In this document: positions 19,889-28,283 of the stretch, one piece after another
How the letters are laid out: each line of letters opens with the position of its first letter
Position numbering within the stretch: position 1 is the stretch's first letter
From: Donghicola mangrovi
GTDB lineage: Bacteria > Pseudomonadota > Alphaproteobacteria > Rhodobacterales > Rhodobacteraceae
NCBI RefSeq assembly: GCF_013377535.1
Contig: NZ_JABCJE010000002.1
Location: forward strand, 248,001-312,000
Length of the DNA stretch: 64,000 nt
Direction: 5' to 3'
Translations under genes and position numbers: made by a program
Notes under the pieces: model-generated
What the model was told of the DNA's origin: nothing
Seen by the model: only the letters and a program-made list of their open reading frames with translations
Databases searched by the model: none

Positions 19889-21976
19889 ATGGGCCGCCCC
19901 GAGGTTCTGTTTCCCCTGTTCGCGGGGTTGGAAACCCTGAACGGCATCGGCCCCAAAACGGCCGAAGCCATGGGAAACCTCGGCCTGACACGGCCTCGGG
20001 ACCTCTTGTTCCATTTACCATACAGCGGGGTCAGCCGCGCCCGTCGCGACACCGTGCAGGGCGCCACAACCGGCGAGGTTGTGACCGTCGCCGCCCGCGT
20101 CTTGCGCCACACAGCGCCCACGGGCCGCGGCCGCCCGTACCGCGTGATGGTAGAGGATGCTCAGGTCAGCTTCCCCTTGGTGTTTTTCCACGCCCGCGAC
20201 CGCTATTTGCAGCAGATTTTACCGGTGGGCGAGGATCGCATCATCTCGGGCAAGGTCGAGTTTTTCGACGGTATTCCCCAGATCGCGCACCCCGATCATG
20301 TGGTCCCGATGGACGAGGAAAGCACCATTCCCGCCTTTGAGCCGACCTATGCCCTGACCGCGGGCGTGACCGCCAAGCAGGTGATCAAGGGCGTGGCGAG
20401 TGCCTTGGAGCACCTGCCGGAACTGCCCGAATGGATCGACAATTCTCTGATGAAGCAAAAGGGTTGGCCCGATTGGCGCATGGCCCTGCACACAGCCCAT
20501 CACCCCCAAGACATGGGCGATCTGGCGGCCGAGGCGCCTGCGCGGACCCGCTTGGCCTATGACGAATTCTTTGCCCATCAGTTAACGCTGGCCTTGGCGC
20601 GGGCCTCGCGCCGCGAAAAGCCGGGCTTGCCCTCGGTGGCGACGGGGCGTTTGCAACGGCGGGTGCTGGCAGCGCTGCCATACCGGCCCACGGGCGCGCA
20701 GGATCGGGCGATCCGCGAAATCAGCGATGATCTGGCGCGGCCCGTGCGGATGAACCGCTTGCTGCAGGGCGATGTGGGTGCGGGCAAAACCTTGGTCGCG
20801 TTGATGGCGCTGTTGGTCGCGGTCGAGGCTGGCGGGCAGGGCGTGATGATGGCTCCGACTGAAATCCTCGCCCGTCAGCATATGGAGGGGCTGCAGCCTC
20901 TGGCCGAAAGCGCGGGCGTGGTGATCGAACTGCTGACCGGCCGTGACAAGGGCAAAGAACGGCAGGCCAAATTGGACGCCCTAGCGCAAGGCAAGATCCA
21001 CATCTTGGTCGGCACCCACGCGGTCTTCCAAAAGGATGTGGAATTCCGCGACCTGCGCCTTGCGGTGATCGACGAGCAGCACCGCTTTGGCGTGGCGCAA
21101 CGTCTCGAACTGGGGCGCAAAGGGCGCGCCGTCGACGTGCTGGTCATGACCGCCACGCCGATCCCGCGCAGTCTGGCGCTGGCGCAATTCGGGGATATGG
21201 ATGTCTCGATCCTCGATGAAAAGCCGCCCGGACGCACGCCAGTGAAAACTGCCCTGATCTCGACCGAGCGGATGGCCGAAGTCACTGACCACCTGCGCCA
21301 AGCGATCGCGCAGGGGCGGCAGGCCTATTGGGTCTGCCCGCTGGTCGAGGAAAGCGAAGTCTCCGACCTGACCTCGGCGCAAGAGCGGTTCGAACGTCTG
21401 CGCGCGGCCCTTGGCGAAGGTGTGGTTGATCTGGTCCACGGCCAAATGCCCCCCGACCAGAAGGACAGCGCCATGTCGCGCTTCCAGTCCGGCGAAACCA
21501 AGGTGCTGGTCGCGACCACGGTGATCGAGGTTGGGGTCAACGTCCCGAACGCCTCGATCATGGTGATCGAACGGGCCGAGATTTTCGGGCTCGCGCAACT
21601 CCACCAGCTGCGTGGCCGTGTGGGGCGCGGGGCCGCAGCCTCGACCTGTTTGCTGATGTACCAAGCGCCACTGTCGGAAAGCGGCCAGCGCCGCCTGACG
21701 ACCCTCCGCGACACCGAGGATGGCTTCCGCATCAGCGAGGTCGATCTGCAAATGCGCGGGGCAGGCGACCTGATCGGCACCGCCCAATCGGGTCTTCCGC
21801 GCTTCCGCGTTGCGGATATGGAGCGTCAGGCAGACCTGATGGCCACCGCCCAAACCGACGCCCGCGCACTGCTAACTACCGATCCGCACCTGACATCCGA
21901 TCGCGGCAAGGCTGCCAGAACGCTACTTTGGCTGATGGAACAGGATCAAGCGATCCGTTTGATTTCAGTGGGTTAA
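19889..21976 (+). CDS. recG: ATP-dependent DNA helicase RecG
   Basis: RecG remodels stalled forks and branches Holliday junctions. The 695-residue protein has the N-terminal wedge/OB domain (GETVTVAARVL region), Walker A GDVGAGKT near residue 297, the DExH motif DEQHRFG and a complete C-terminal helicase lobe (QLRGRVGRG). Its start follows the ligA stop by one base, so the two repair genes form an operon. The tandem GTTC elements begin about 20 bases after its stop. Confidence 0.97.
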   Translation: MGRPEVLFPLFAGLETLNGIGPKTAEAMGNLGLTRPRDLLFHLPYSGVSRARRDTVQGATTGEVVTVAARVLRHTAPTGRGRPYRVMVEDAQVSFPLVFFHARDRYLQQILPVGEDRIISGKVEFFDGIPQIAHPDHVVPMDEESTIPAFEPTYALTAGVTAKQVIKGVASALEHLPELPEWIDNSLMKQKGWPDWRMALHTAHHPQDMGDLAAEAPARTRLAYDEFFAHQLTLALARASRREKPGLPSVATGRLQRRVLAALPYRPTGAQDRAIREISDDLARPVRMNRLLQGDVGAGKTLVALMALLVAVEAGGQGVMMAPTEILARQHMEGLQPLAESAGVVIELLTGRDKGKERQAKLDALAQGKIHILVGTHAVFQKDVEFRDLRLAVIDEQHRFGVAQRLELGRKGRAVDVLVMTATPIPRSLALAQFGDMDVSILDEKPPGRTPVKTALISTERMAEVTDHLRQAIAQGRQAYWVCPLVEESEVSDLTSAQERFERLRAALGEGVVDLVHGQMPPDQKDSAMSRFQSGETKVLVATTVIEVGVNVPNASIMVIERAEIFGLAQLHQLRGRVGRGAAASTCLLMYQAPLSESGQRRLTTLRDTEDGFRISEVDLQMRGAGDLIGTAQSGLPRFRVADMERQADLMATAQTDARALLTTDPHLTSDRGKAARTLLWLMEQDQAIRLISVG

Positions 21977-22015
21977 CCGCAGGTCTCCCCACTTCGTTCT
22001 CAAATGTTCACATTT

Positions 22016-22030
22016 GTTCTCAAAAAGTTC
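22016..22030 (+). promoter_or_regulatory. LexA (SOS) box, alphaproteobacterial type
   Basis: GTTC-TCAAAAA-GTTC is an exact match to GTTC-N7-GTTC, the direct-repeat LexA site of alphaproteobacteria. Two further GTTC elements lie upstream at 10-base steps (21996-21999 and 22006-22009), so four copies sit in tandem. Possible promoter elements overlap or follow it (TTCTCA at 22018, CATTAA at 22041, 17 bases apart). It is 68 bases upstream of the 40-codon ORF. Confidence 0.75.
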
Positions 22031-22097
22031 TTTACCGAATCATTAATCCGTGAGAACAAAAGAGCAACAGAAACATTGAGCGAACGGAGAAGACACA

Positions 22098-22220
22098 ATG
22101 GCCCGCCAGATCAAACTGACTTTCATCCGCAGCCGCGACACTTTTATCCCCGATATGATCGGCGCGACCTCTTTGATGGTCATGCTGGTCGGTGCCCTCC
22201 ACGCGCCCATGTTCTTCTGA
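22098..22220 (+). CDS. 40-residue hydrophobic peptide behind a LexA box
   Basis: This ORF has GGAG 8 bases before its ATG, an exact LexA box 68 bases upstream, and its own terminator downstream. The peptide has a basic N-terminal segment (R3, K6, R11, R13) and a hydrophobic stretch from M20 to F40, interrupted only by H35 and P37. That is the layout of a small inner-membrane peptide. Known SOS-induced peptides of similar size and topology are SidA of Caulobacter (29 residues, division inhibitor) and TisB of E. coli (29 residues, type I toxin). I recognise no homologue; function is inferred from layout only. Confidence 0.65.
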   Translation: MARQIKLTFIRSRDTFIPDMIGATSLMVMLVGALHAPMFF

Positions 22221-22238
22221 GCCGCACGACCCAATCCC

Positions 22239-22343
22239 ACGGTTCTCTGCCGACCGGACCTGTCGCCTGTCCCAATCCGCGACTGACTGCCCGTCTTGTT
22301 CCGCCAGCGCCTACTGGCCGAACCTTGGTCCGGTACGAACCGT
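22239..22343 (+). ncRNA. Structured 3' UTR or small RNA after the 40-residue ORF
   Basis: ACGGTTC (22239-22245) can pair with GAACCGT (22337-22343), and CCGGACC (22254-22260) with GGTCCGG (22327-22333). Together they enclose about 66 bases and are followed six bases later by a strong terminator. It could be a folded 3' UTR of the peptide mRNA or a processed small RNA. The pairings are read from the sequence; any function is a guess. Confidence 0.35.
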
Positions 22344-22348
22344 CCTCT

Positions 22349-22387
22349 CCGCCGCCATCCTTGCCGGGATGCGCGGCGGTTTTTTTA
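22349..22387 (+). terminator. Strong intrinsic terminator
   Basis: CCGCCGC-CATCC pairs with GGATG-CGCGGCGG with a single bulge and is followed by seven T residues. It ends the unit that starts at the LexA box, giving a predicted transcript of roughly 330 bases. Confidence 0.9.
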
Positions 22388-22512
22388 TCCGCGGCAGGGC
22401 AGCAGCAGTCCTGTGCTTCTTCTTGGTAAAAATACTCTCGGGGGTGAATTGGTGCCCAAGCACCAAGAGGGGGCAGAAAGCCCCCTTTGCCCGTTCACCA
22501 ATGTCCGGAACG

Positions 22513-22965
22513 TTAAACGGTCTGCGCGGCCTCGGCCTGCGCAACGGCTTCGCTCAGGGCGTCCAAGGTCAGCATGATCGAGGCATGGCGGTTCTTGTAT
22601 TCCCGCGCGGGCAGCAGCGCCTCGAGCCCGTCGAAGGGTGCGGAGGGCGCATCCCCTCCGTCCCGCAGCATGGATTTCAATTCGTCGCGGGCTTTCTCGA
22701 TTTCCTCGCGGGTGCGGCCGATCGCGGCGGCGCCGACCACACTGGCCGAAGCCTGACCCAAAGCGCAGGCCTTGACGTCCGCCGCATAGCGGCTGACGCG
22801 GCCATCGGTCACGTCCACATCCACGGTCACGGTCGATCCGCACAGGGGCGAGCGTTTCTTGGCCGTCGCCTGAGGCGTGTCGAGCCGGCCTGTATGGGGA
22901 ATCTCGGCGGCCAGCGCGAGGATGCGCTGGGAATAGAGCTTCATCAGGTCGTTCTCGTTCGACAT
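22513..22965 (-). CDS. IscU/SufU-like iron-sulfur scaffold protein, third cysteine missing
   Basis: The 150-residue protein has the scaffold fold signatures SPLCGST (first Cys) and KACALGQASASV (second Cys). At the third position IscU has HCS; here the segment is RHAS, so His is kept but Cys is Ala. The Asp after the first Cys (CGD in IscU) is Ser. Two of the usual cluster or zinc ligands are therefore absent, and canonical cluster assembly is doubtful. It stands alone, divergent from hisI, with no isc or suf genes nearby. GAGG lies four bases before ATG. Confidence 0.8.
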   Translation of the reverse strand: MSNENDLMKLYSQRILALAAEIPHTGRLDTPQATAKKRSPLCGSTVTVDVDVTDGRVSRYAADVKACALGQASASVVGAAAIGRTREEIEKARDELKSMLRDGGDAPSAPFDGLEALLPAREYKNRHASIMLTLDALSEAVAQAEAAQTV

Positions 22966-23043
22966 GGGGCCTCACGGGGTTTCTCTTGGGGTCCGTTCAG
23001 AATAGATAGGCTGCGACAGACCGAAGAAAAAGGGTTTTCCGTT

Positions 23044-23412
23044 ATGACTGCACAGGCCTTTGATCCCGCCAGCCTGAAATACGACGACAAAGGGCTGATC
23101 CCCGCCATCGCGCAGGACGCCGAAAGCGGTGAAGTGTTGATGATGGCCTGGATGAACGTCGAGTCCGTGGCGCGGACTTTGGAGACCGGCAAGGTGACGT
23201 ATTGGTCGCGGTCCCGTCAGGCATTCTGGGTCAAGGGCGAGACCAGCGGGCATCTGCAAACCTTGGTCGATTTCCGGTATGACTGTGATCAGGATTGCAT
23301 TCTGGTCATGGTGCGTCAGGAAGGGCCGGCGTGTCACACCAATCGTCGGAGTTGCTTTTACACCGCTGTGCGCGAGGGTGAGACTGTCGAGCTGATGGGG
23401 CCGATGGCGTAA
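23044..23412 (+). CDS. hisI: Phosphoribosyl-AMP cyclohydrolase HisI
   Basis: HisI opens the purine ring of PR-AMP in the third step of histidine synthesis. The 122-residue single-domain protein has AWMN, TYWSRSRQAFWVKGETSG, the zinc/magnesium region DCDQDC, and CHTNRRSCFY near the C-terminus. It is not fused to HisE, as is usual in alphaproteobacteria. ATG at 23044 begins MTAQAFDPASL. No other his gene is in the window. Confidence 0.96.
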   Translation: MTAQAFDPASLKYDDKGLIPAIAQDAESGEVLMMAWMNVESVARTLETGKVTYWSRSRQAFWVKGETSGHLQTLVDFRYDCDQDCILVMVRQEGPACHTNRRSCFYTAVREGETVELMGPMA

Positions 23413-23458
23413 AGGGGGCGCTGCCCCCATCCGCTTTGCGGATTCCCCCGGAGTATTT

Positions 23459-24325
23459 TTACAAAGGTGAAAGCAGGGGCGTGTCGATGAGGTCGGCGAT
23501 GTCTTGCGAGGTTTTGCCCTCGGCGCGGTAGAGGGCGATGGCGCGGGCGTCGTCGCGTTTTGCCAGACGTTTGCCTTGGGCGTCACGGATCAGGTCGTGG
23601 TGGTGGTAGGTCGGGACGGGTTTGTTCAAGAGGGCCTGCAGGATCACGTGGATCTGGGTGGCCTCGAACAGGTCAGCGCCGCGGCTGACGTGGGTGATCT
23701 GTTGGTCCGCGTCGTCGATGACCACCGACATGTGATAGGACGTGCCCATGTCGCGGCGGGCGAGGACGATGTCGCCGAGAGTTTCGTGGGCTTTGGTCAG
23801 TTCGATGGTGTGGGTGCCGGTGTGGACGGGGCCGATTTCGGTGAAGGTCAGTGTGGGTTTGCCGATGGCGGCGACCGCTTTGGCCATGTCGAGGCGGAGG
23901 GTTTCGCCGCCCGGCATGTGGGCCGGTTTCGGTTTGGCGCGGCAGGTGCCCGGATAGATCAGGCCGTCGGGACCGTGGGTCGGGACGCCCTCTTGGGGGG
24001 CGGACATGGCGGCTTCGATATCGCGGCGCTTGCAGGTGCAGGGATAGAGCAGGTCCATGTCCCACAGGGTTTGCAGGGCGGCGCGGTAGGCGGGCATGCG
24101 GTCTGACTGGCGCATGACAGGCGTGGGCCATGTGAGGCCGAGCCATGTCAGGTCGTCGTAAATCTGCGCCTCCCATTCGGGGCGTGCGCGGGATTGGTCG
24201 ATGTCTTCGATCCGCAGCAGGAACTCACCGCCAAGCGTTCGGGCGAGATGCGCCGCCGTCAGGGCCGAGAAGGCGTGCCCCAGATGCAGGGGCCCCGTGG
24301 GCGACGGCGCAAATCGTGTTCGCAT
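23459..24325 (-). CDS. gluQ: Glutamyl-Q tRNA(Asp) synthetase
   Basis: GluQ is a truncated glutamyl-tRNA synthetase that attaches glutamate to queuosine 34 of tRNA-Asp. The 288-residue protein has RFAPSPTGPLHLGHAFSA (class I HIGH as HLGH), the zinc-binding CTCKRRDI region, and the KMSKS counterpart KRLAKR, and lacks an anticodon-binding domain. The ATG at 24325 overlaps the trmFO stop as TAATG, which fixes the start; a longer frame adds ten residues inside trmFO. With trmFO it forms a tRNA-modification operon. Confidence 0.93.
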   Translation of the reverse strand: MRTRFAPSPTGPLHLGHAFSALTAAHLARTLGGEFLLRIEDIDQSRARPEWEAQIYDDLTWLGLTWPTPVMRQSDRMPAYRAALQTLWDMDLLYPCTCKRRDIEAAMSAPQEGVPTHGPDGLIYPGTCRAKPKPAHMPGGETLRLDMAKAVAAIGKPTLTFTEIGPVHTGTHTIELTKAHETLGDIVLARRDMGTSYHMSVVIDDADQQITHVSRGADLFEATQIHVILQALLNKPVPTYHHHDLIRDAQGKRLAKRDDARAIALYRAEGKTSQDIADLIDTPLLSPL

Positions 24326-25668
24326 TAGATTTGGCTGGTAAGCCATTGTTGCCACATCTCTTTGGCGCGGTCAGTGTAGCCTTTGTAGCGGATTTTGCGG
24401 CCCTTGCGGCCCCCGCGCACGTCTTCGAGCGGCTGGAAAAGGCCGAAGTTCACGTTCATCGGCTGGAAGGTTTTTGCGTCCGCGCCACCGGTGATGTGGT
24501 TCACGAGGCTGCCCATAGCGGTTTCCAGCGGCACCTCGGGGATGTCCTGACCAAGGATCTCGGCGGCGGCGAAACGGCCGGCCAGCAGGCCCATGGCCGC
24601 GGATTCAACATAGCCTTCGACGCCGGTGATCTGGCCTGCGAAGCGCACATTGGGGCGCGACTTCATCCGCAGGCGGCTGTCCAGCAGCGTGGGCGAGTTG
24701 ATAAAGGTGTTCCGGTGGATGCCGCCAAGGCGGGCAAAGCTGGCGTTTTCCAGACCGGGGATCATGCGGAAGACCTCGGTCTGTGCGCCGTATTTCATCT
24801 TGGTCTGGAAGCCGACGATGTTGAACAGCGTGCCAAGGGCATTGTCGCGGCGCAGCTGGACAACGGCATAGGCTTTGTCTTCGGGATTGTGGGGGTTGGT
24901 CAGGCCGACGGGCTTCATGGGGCCGTGGCGCAGGGTCTCGCGGCCGCGTTCGGCCATGACCTCAATCGGCAGGCAGCCGTCGAAGTAACCGGCGGTTTCG
25001 CCCTCGTGGAATTCGGTTTTGTCGGCGGCCAGAAGGGCGTCGATAAAGGCCTCGTACTGCTCTTTGGTCATGGGGCAGTTGAGGTAGGCGGTGCGCTCTT
25101 CTTCGGTCTCGCCTTTGTCATAGCGGGACTGCATCCACGCTTGGGACATGTCAATGCTGTCCGCATAGACGATGGGCGCGATGGCGTCGAAGAAGGCCAG
25201 ATGGTCTTGGCCCGTGGCGGCTTGGATCGACTGACCCAGCGCGGTGCTGGTCAGGGGGCCGGTGGCGATGATCCAGTCGCCGTCCGTGGGCAGCTCGGTG
25301 ATCTCTTCTTCGGAGACGCTGACATTAGGCAGGGCGCGCAGGGTTTGCGTGACCGCCTCGGCAAAGGGATCGCGGTCCACGGCCAGTGCGCCACCCGCGG
25401 GAATACGGTGTTTGTCGGCGGTGGTCATGATGATCCCGTTCGCCGCGCGCATCTCCCAGTGCAGGAGGCCCACGGCGTTCTGCTCGCTATCGTCCGAACG
25501 GAACGAGTTCGAGCACACCATCTCGGCCAGATTGCCGGTCTGGTGGGCAAAGGTTCCAACCTTGGGGCGCATCTCGTGGATGACCACGTCAACGCCCATG
25601 TTCGCGGCCTGCCAGGCGGCCTCGGAGCCGGCCATACCGCCGCCGATGATATGCAATGTCTTGTCCAT
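24325..25668 (-). CDS. trmFO: Folate- and FAD-dependent tRNA (uracil-54-C5)-methyltransferase TrmFO
   Basis: TrmFO makes m5U54 in the T loop of tRNAs using methylene-tetrahydrofolate and FADH2. The 447-residue protein has the FAD-binding [17 protein letters not shown] at its N-terminus, [12 protein letters not shown], and the family C-terminal stretch [22 protein letters not shown]. The ATG at 25668 puts the Rossmann motif at residues 5-15 as usual. It is coupled to gluQ through a TAATG overlap. Confidence 0.96.
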   Translation of the reverse strand: MDKTLHIIGGGMAGSEAAWQAANMGVDVVIHEMRPKVGTFAHQTGNLAEMVCSNSFRSDDSEQNAVGLLHWEMRAANGIIMTTADKHRIPAGGALAVDRDPFAEAVTQTLRALPNVSVSEEEITELPTDGDWIIATGPLTSTALGQSIQAATGQDHLAFFDAIAPIVYADSIDMSQAWMQSRYDKGETEEERTAYLNCPMTKEQYEAFIDALLAADKTEFHEGETAGYFDGCLPIEVMAERGRETLRHGPMKPVGLTNPHNPEDKAYAVVQLRRDNALGTLFNIVGFQTKMKYGAQTEVFRMIPGLENASFARLGGIHRNTFINSPTLLDSRLRMKSRPNVRFAGQITGVEGYVESAAMGLLAGRFAAAEILGQDIPEVPLETAMGSLVNHITGGADAKTFQPMNVNFGLFQPLEDVRGGRKGRKIRYKGYTDRAKEMWQQWLTSQI

Positions 25669-25806
25669 GGGGCGCGATCTAGGGCTTTCGGGGGCATTTG
25701 GAAAGAGGAAAGGCATAACGGGGAATTGCCGGTACGTCATATTTCGCGGGGCTTGTCGTTTGCGGCGGGCCGGTCATTGTGAGGGGACAGAAACGGGGAG
25801 GGTTTC

Positions 25807-26229
25807 ATGGAACTGAAGATGGATGTCGCCGAGCTCGAGGCCTTTTTGGCGCGGGATTTCCCGCAGGTGGGCGACATGTTCTCTATACTAGAGGTCGGCG
25901 CGGGCACGCTGAAGGTGCGCCTGAACGTGCGGGAAGAGCATTTGCGGCCCGGTGGGACTGTGTCGGGACCGACGATGTTCGCGCTGGCCGACGTGGGGAT
26001 CTATCTGGCGGTGCTGGCGGTGATCGGGCCGGTGGGGCTGGCGGTGACCACGAATTGTTCCATTGATTTTATGCGCAAGCCGGTGGCCGGTGTGGACCTG
26101 ATCGCCGAGTGCCGCATTCTGAAGCTGGGGCGTGTGCTGGCTGTGGGCGATGTTCTGATCTATTCCGAGGGGGATGCGCGGCCTGTGGCGCGGGCGAGCA
26201 TGACCTATTCCATTCCGCCGAGTGGCTGA
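25807..26229 (+). CDS. PaaI-family hotdog thioesterase
   Basis: The 140-residue protein has the hotdog thioesterase pattern: RPGGTVSGPTMFALADVGIYLAVL over the central helix with its Asp, then the strands TTNCSIDFMRKPVAGVDLIAECR. Family members hydrolyse acyl-CoA thioesters, often as a housekeeping or aromatic-degradation aid; the acyl group cannot be inferred here. GGGAGG lies about 6 bases before ATG. It is a single gene, divergent from trmFO. Confidence 0.85.
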   Translation: MELKMDVAELEAFLARDFPQVGDMFSILEVGAGTLKVRLNVREEHLRPGGTVSGPTMFALADVGIYLAVLAVIGPVGLAVTTNCSIDFMRKPVAGVDLIAECRILKLGRVLAVGDVLIYSEGDARPVARASMTYSIPPSG

Positions 26230-26347
26230 GGGCGGGATTTGAGTATTTGGGGCAAAAAGAAGCCCAACGGCCGTGAGAAATATGGGGTATTATAGTACCT
26301 ATTTTTTAAGTTGCTGATTTTGAATGGTTTTAATGGGTTTCGTGCGC

Positions 26348-26375
26348 TTGACTGGGGTTTAAAGGGCTGTATAAG
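26348..26375 (+). promoter_or_regulatory. Sigma-70-type promoter of rplM-rpsI
   Basis: TTGACT and TATAAG are separated by 16 bases, close to the housekeeping consensus. They lie about 78 bases before the rplM start in an otherwise empty gap, the strongest promoter visible by eye in the window. Confidence 0.65.
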
Positions 26376-26452
26376 ACGCCAATCCGAATTCGGGTGGGGC
26401 CTTGGCCTTTCCGGGCTCGACCTTGATTAATGAAACCCAGGATATCCTGACC

Positions 26453-26917
26453 ATGAAAACCTTCTCTGCAAAGCCTGCAGACATCGAGAAGAAGTGGATC
26501 CTGATCGACGCAGAGGGCGTCGTTCTGGGCCGTCTTGCATCGATCGTTGCAATGCGTCTGCGCGGCAAGCACAAGCCGTCTTTTACCCCCCACATGGATT
26601 GTGGTGACAACGTCATCATCATCAACGCTGAGAAAATCCAGATGACCGGCAAGAAGCGCGAAGAGCGTTTCTACTGGCACACTGGCCACCCCGGCGGCAT
26701 CAAATCGCGCACCAAACAGGAAATCCTGGAAGGCGCATACCCCGAGCGCGTCGTCGAGAAAGCTGTTCAGCGTATGCTGCCCGGCAACCGTCTGTCGCGC
26801 AAGCTGATGACCAACCTGCGCGTTTACGCGGGTAACGAACATCCCCACGAAGCTCAGGCACCCGAAGTCATCGACGTTAAGGTTCTGAACGCGAAGAACA
26901 CGAGGGTTTCGAAATAA
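26453..26917 (+). CDS. rplM: 50S ribosomal protein L13
   Basis: The 154-residue protein has the L13 signatures [38 protein letters not shown] and [12 protein letters not shown]. It binds domain II of 23S rRNA and is an early assembly protein. The ATG at 26453 begins [15 protein letters not shown], standard for the family. Its stop overlaps the rpsI start as TAATG, the conserved L13-S9 pair. Confidence 0.99.
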   Translation: MKTFSAKPADIEKKWILIDAEGVVLGRLASIVAMRLRGKHKPSFTPHMDCGDNVIIINAEKIQMTGKKREERFYWHTGHPGGIKSRTKQEILEGAYPERVVEKAVQRMLPGNRLSRKLMTNLRVYAGNEHPHEAQAPEVIDVKVLNAKNTRVSK

Positions 26918-27402
26918 TGGCCGATCAAGTCAACTCGCTCGAAGAGCTCGGCGCTGTCGCAGGCGGCAACGTTGCAATCGAGATCGACGCACCCCGTGAG
27001 CCCGTCCGTGACGAGCTGGGTCGTTCGTATGCCACCGGCAAGCGTAAAGACGCTGTTGCTCGCGTTTGGATCAAGCCCGGTTCGGGTAAGGTCACCGTTA
27101 ACGGTCGTGAGCTGAACGTTTACTTCGCACGTCCCGTTCTGCAGATGATCCTGCGCCAGCCCTTCGAGGTTGCCGGCGTTGAGGACCAGTTCGACGTCTA
27201 CGCCACCGTTAAAGGCGGCGGTCTGTCGGGCCAGGCCGGTGCAGTCAAGCACGGCATCTCCAAAGCTCTGCAGCTGTACGATCCCTCGCTGCGTGGCGCT
27301 CTGAAAGCCGCTGGCTTCCTGACCCGCGACAGCCGCGTTGTTGAACGTAAGAAGTTCGGCCGTCGTAAGGCACGTCGTAGCTTCCAGTTCTCGAAGCGCT
27401 AA
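26917..27402 (+). CDS. rpsI: 30S ribosomal protein S9
   Basis: The 161-residue protein has a short acidic N-terminal extension common in alphaproteobacteria, then [20 protein letters not shown] and the invariant C-terminal tail ending FSKR, which reaches the ribosomal P site. Translation is coupled to rplM by a one-base overlap. An intrinsic terminator follows. Confidence 0.99.
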   Translation: MADQVNSLEELGAVAGGNVAIEIDAPREPVRDELGRSYATGKRKDAVARVWIKPGSGKVTVNGRELNVYFARPVLQMILRQPFEVAGVEDQFDVYATVKGGGLSGQAGAVKHGISKALQLYDPSLRGALKAAGFLTRDSRVVERKKFGRRKARRSFQFSKR

Positions 27403-27428
27403 TCGTTTCGGACACAGAATTCGGGAAG

Positions 27429-27453
27429 GGGCCGCCGTTTGGTGGCCCTTTTT
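27429..27453 (+). terminator. Intrinsic terminator of rplM-rpsI
   Basis: GGGCCGCC pairs with GGTGGCCC across a GTTT loop and is followed by five T residues, 27 bases after the rpsI stop. Confidence 0.88.
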
Positions 27454-27658
27454 CGTTGCGGGTGGGGACCGTTTCAACCTGAGAGTGTGGAATTGCGCCC
27501 ATGATATTTTGCAAATGTAACTGCAGATATCGCAACGCTTGGCGGACATTTTTCGCGGCGTGTGCCGGAAATGAAAAAGGTGCCCTCTGGCAGACGAGAG
27601 CACCTTGATAGCATCTGTGTGCGGGCCGTAATTGCCCCACAGGCGTGTCACACTGGAA

Positions 27659-27958
27659 TTAGTGTGTTGCACCCAGGCGGTACAGGCCGGTCTTGCGCTG
27701 GGGCGCGTGCTGGATAAAGCCTTGATCCAACAGACGTTTCAGCGTGCGGTGGTAGGTTGCGTGCTTCATGGCGCGCACGGTGTTGTGCGAACGCAGTGCT
27801 TCGGAATGAACGTCAGCCTCTTCTTTAGACTCAGCGATCATGTGGAAGGCATACAGGATGTCCTTCTCGTTCTGGGACATATCGTCCAGACCCATGTCCT
27901 GTTCCAGTTGGAAAAGAAGCTCACGCATGGCAGCAAGTTGCCGGTAACCACTATGCAT
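27659..27958 (-). CDS. Small winged-helix-like protein, probable regulator
   Basis: The 99-residue protein has a helical N-terminus (AAMRELLFQLEQDMGLDDMSQNEKDILYAF), a segment that reads as helix-turn-helix (ATYHRTLKRLLDQGFIQHAP) and a short C-terminal wing (RKTGLYRLG). This order resembles MarR- or plasmid-type winged helices, but I do not recognise a named family. The ATG at 27958 is chosen because AAGGG lies 7-8 bases upstream. The upstream region is long and carries CtrA- and DnaA-like sites, so it may be cell-cycle controlled. A DNA-binding role is inferred. Confidence 0.6.
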   Translation of the reverse strand: MHSGYRQLAAMRELLFQLEQDMGLDDMSQNEKDILYAFHMIAESKEEADVHSEALRSHNTVRAMKHATYHRTLKRLLDQGFIQHAPQRKTGLYRLGATH

Positions 27959-28130
27959 CGGAATACCCTTGGACTGTAAAACAAGTAAGAATTGATGTAT
28001 CCTGACTGTAGGGGATGCAATCTGGACGTGTCCAGCCACATTTTCGCCACATTGCGACCACAGTTGCCCGATTTGGGGCGAATTGTTGCCTTAAATGTAA
28101 GCCTAAATTACGCATCGTGTTTCTGGAATT

Positions 28131-28139
28131 TGTGGATAA
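28131..28139 (-). promoter_or_regulatory. DnaA box (TTATCCACA)
   Basis: An exact match to the DnaA consensus nonamer, reading on the minus strand, about 175 bases upstream of the winged-helix gene. It is the only one seen in the window, so it is not an origin-like cluster. Confidence 0.45.
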
Positions 28140-28267
28140 CCCCGCCCACCGTTTCGCGTTCTGCAGGCAGTGAACATCGCCAGCCCTTAGTTATTGGGCT
28201 GTGTTGCGCATATGGAAACGATGTGGGTAACTAGTTGCCCTTGGGGATAAAGGCTCAGCTTGAAAGT

Positions 28268-28283
28268 TTAAAATATCGTTAAC
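28268..28283. promoter_or_regulatory. Exact CtrA box (TTAA-N7-TTAAC)
   Basis: TTAA, then seven bases AATATCG, then TTAAC match the full CtrA consensus. It is about 310 bases upstream of the winged-helix gene start. Since ctrA is itself in the window, the regulator is present in this organism. Confidence 0.5.

Noticed and set aside
26281-26310. Terminator after the hotdog thioesterase gene
   Set aside because: The GGTA/TACC stem is only four pairs, too weak despite the T-run that follows.
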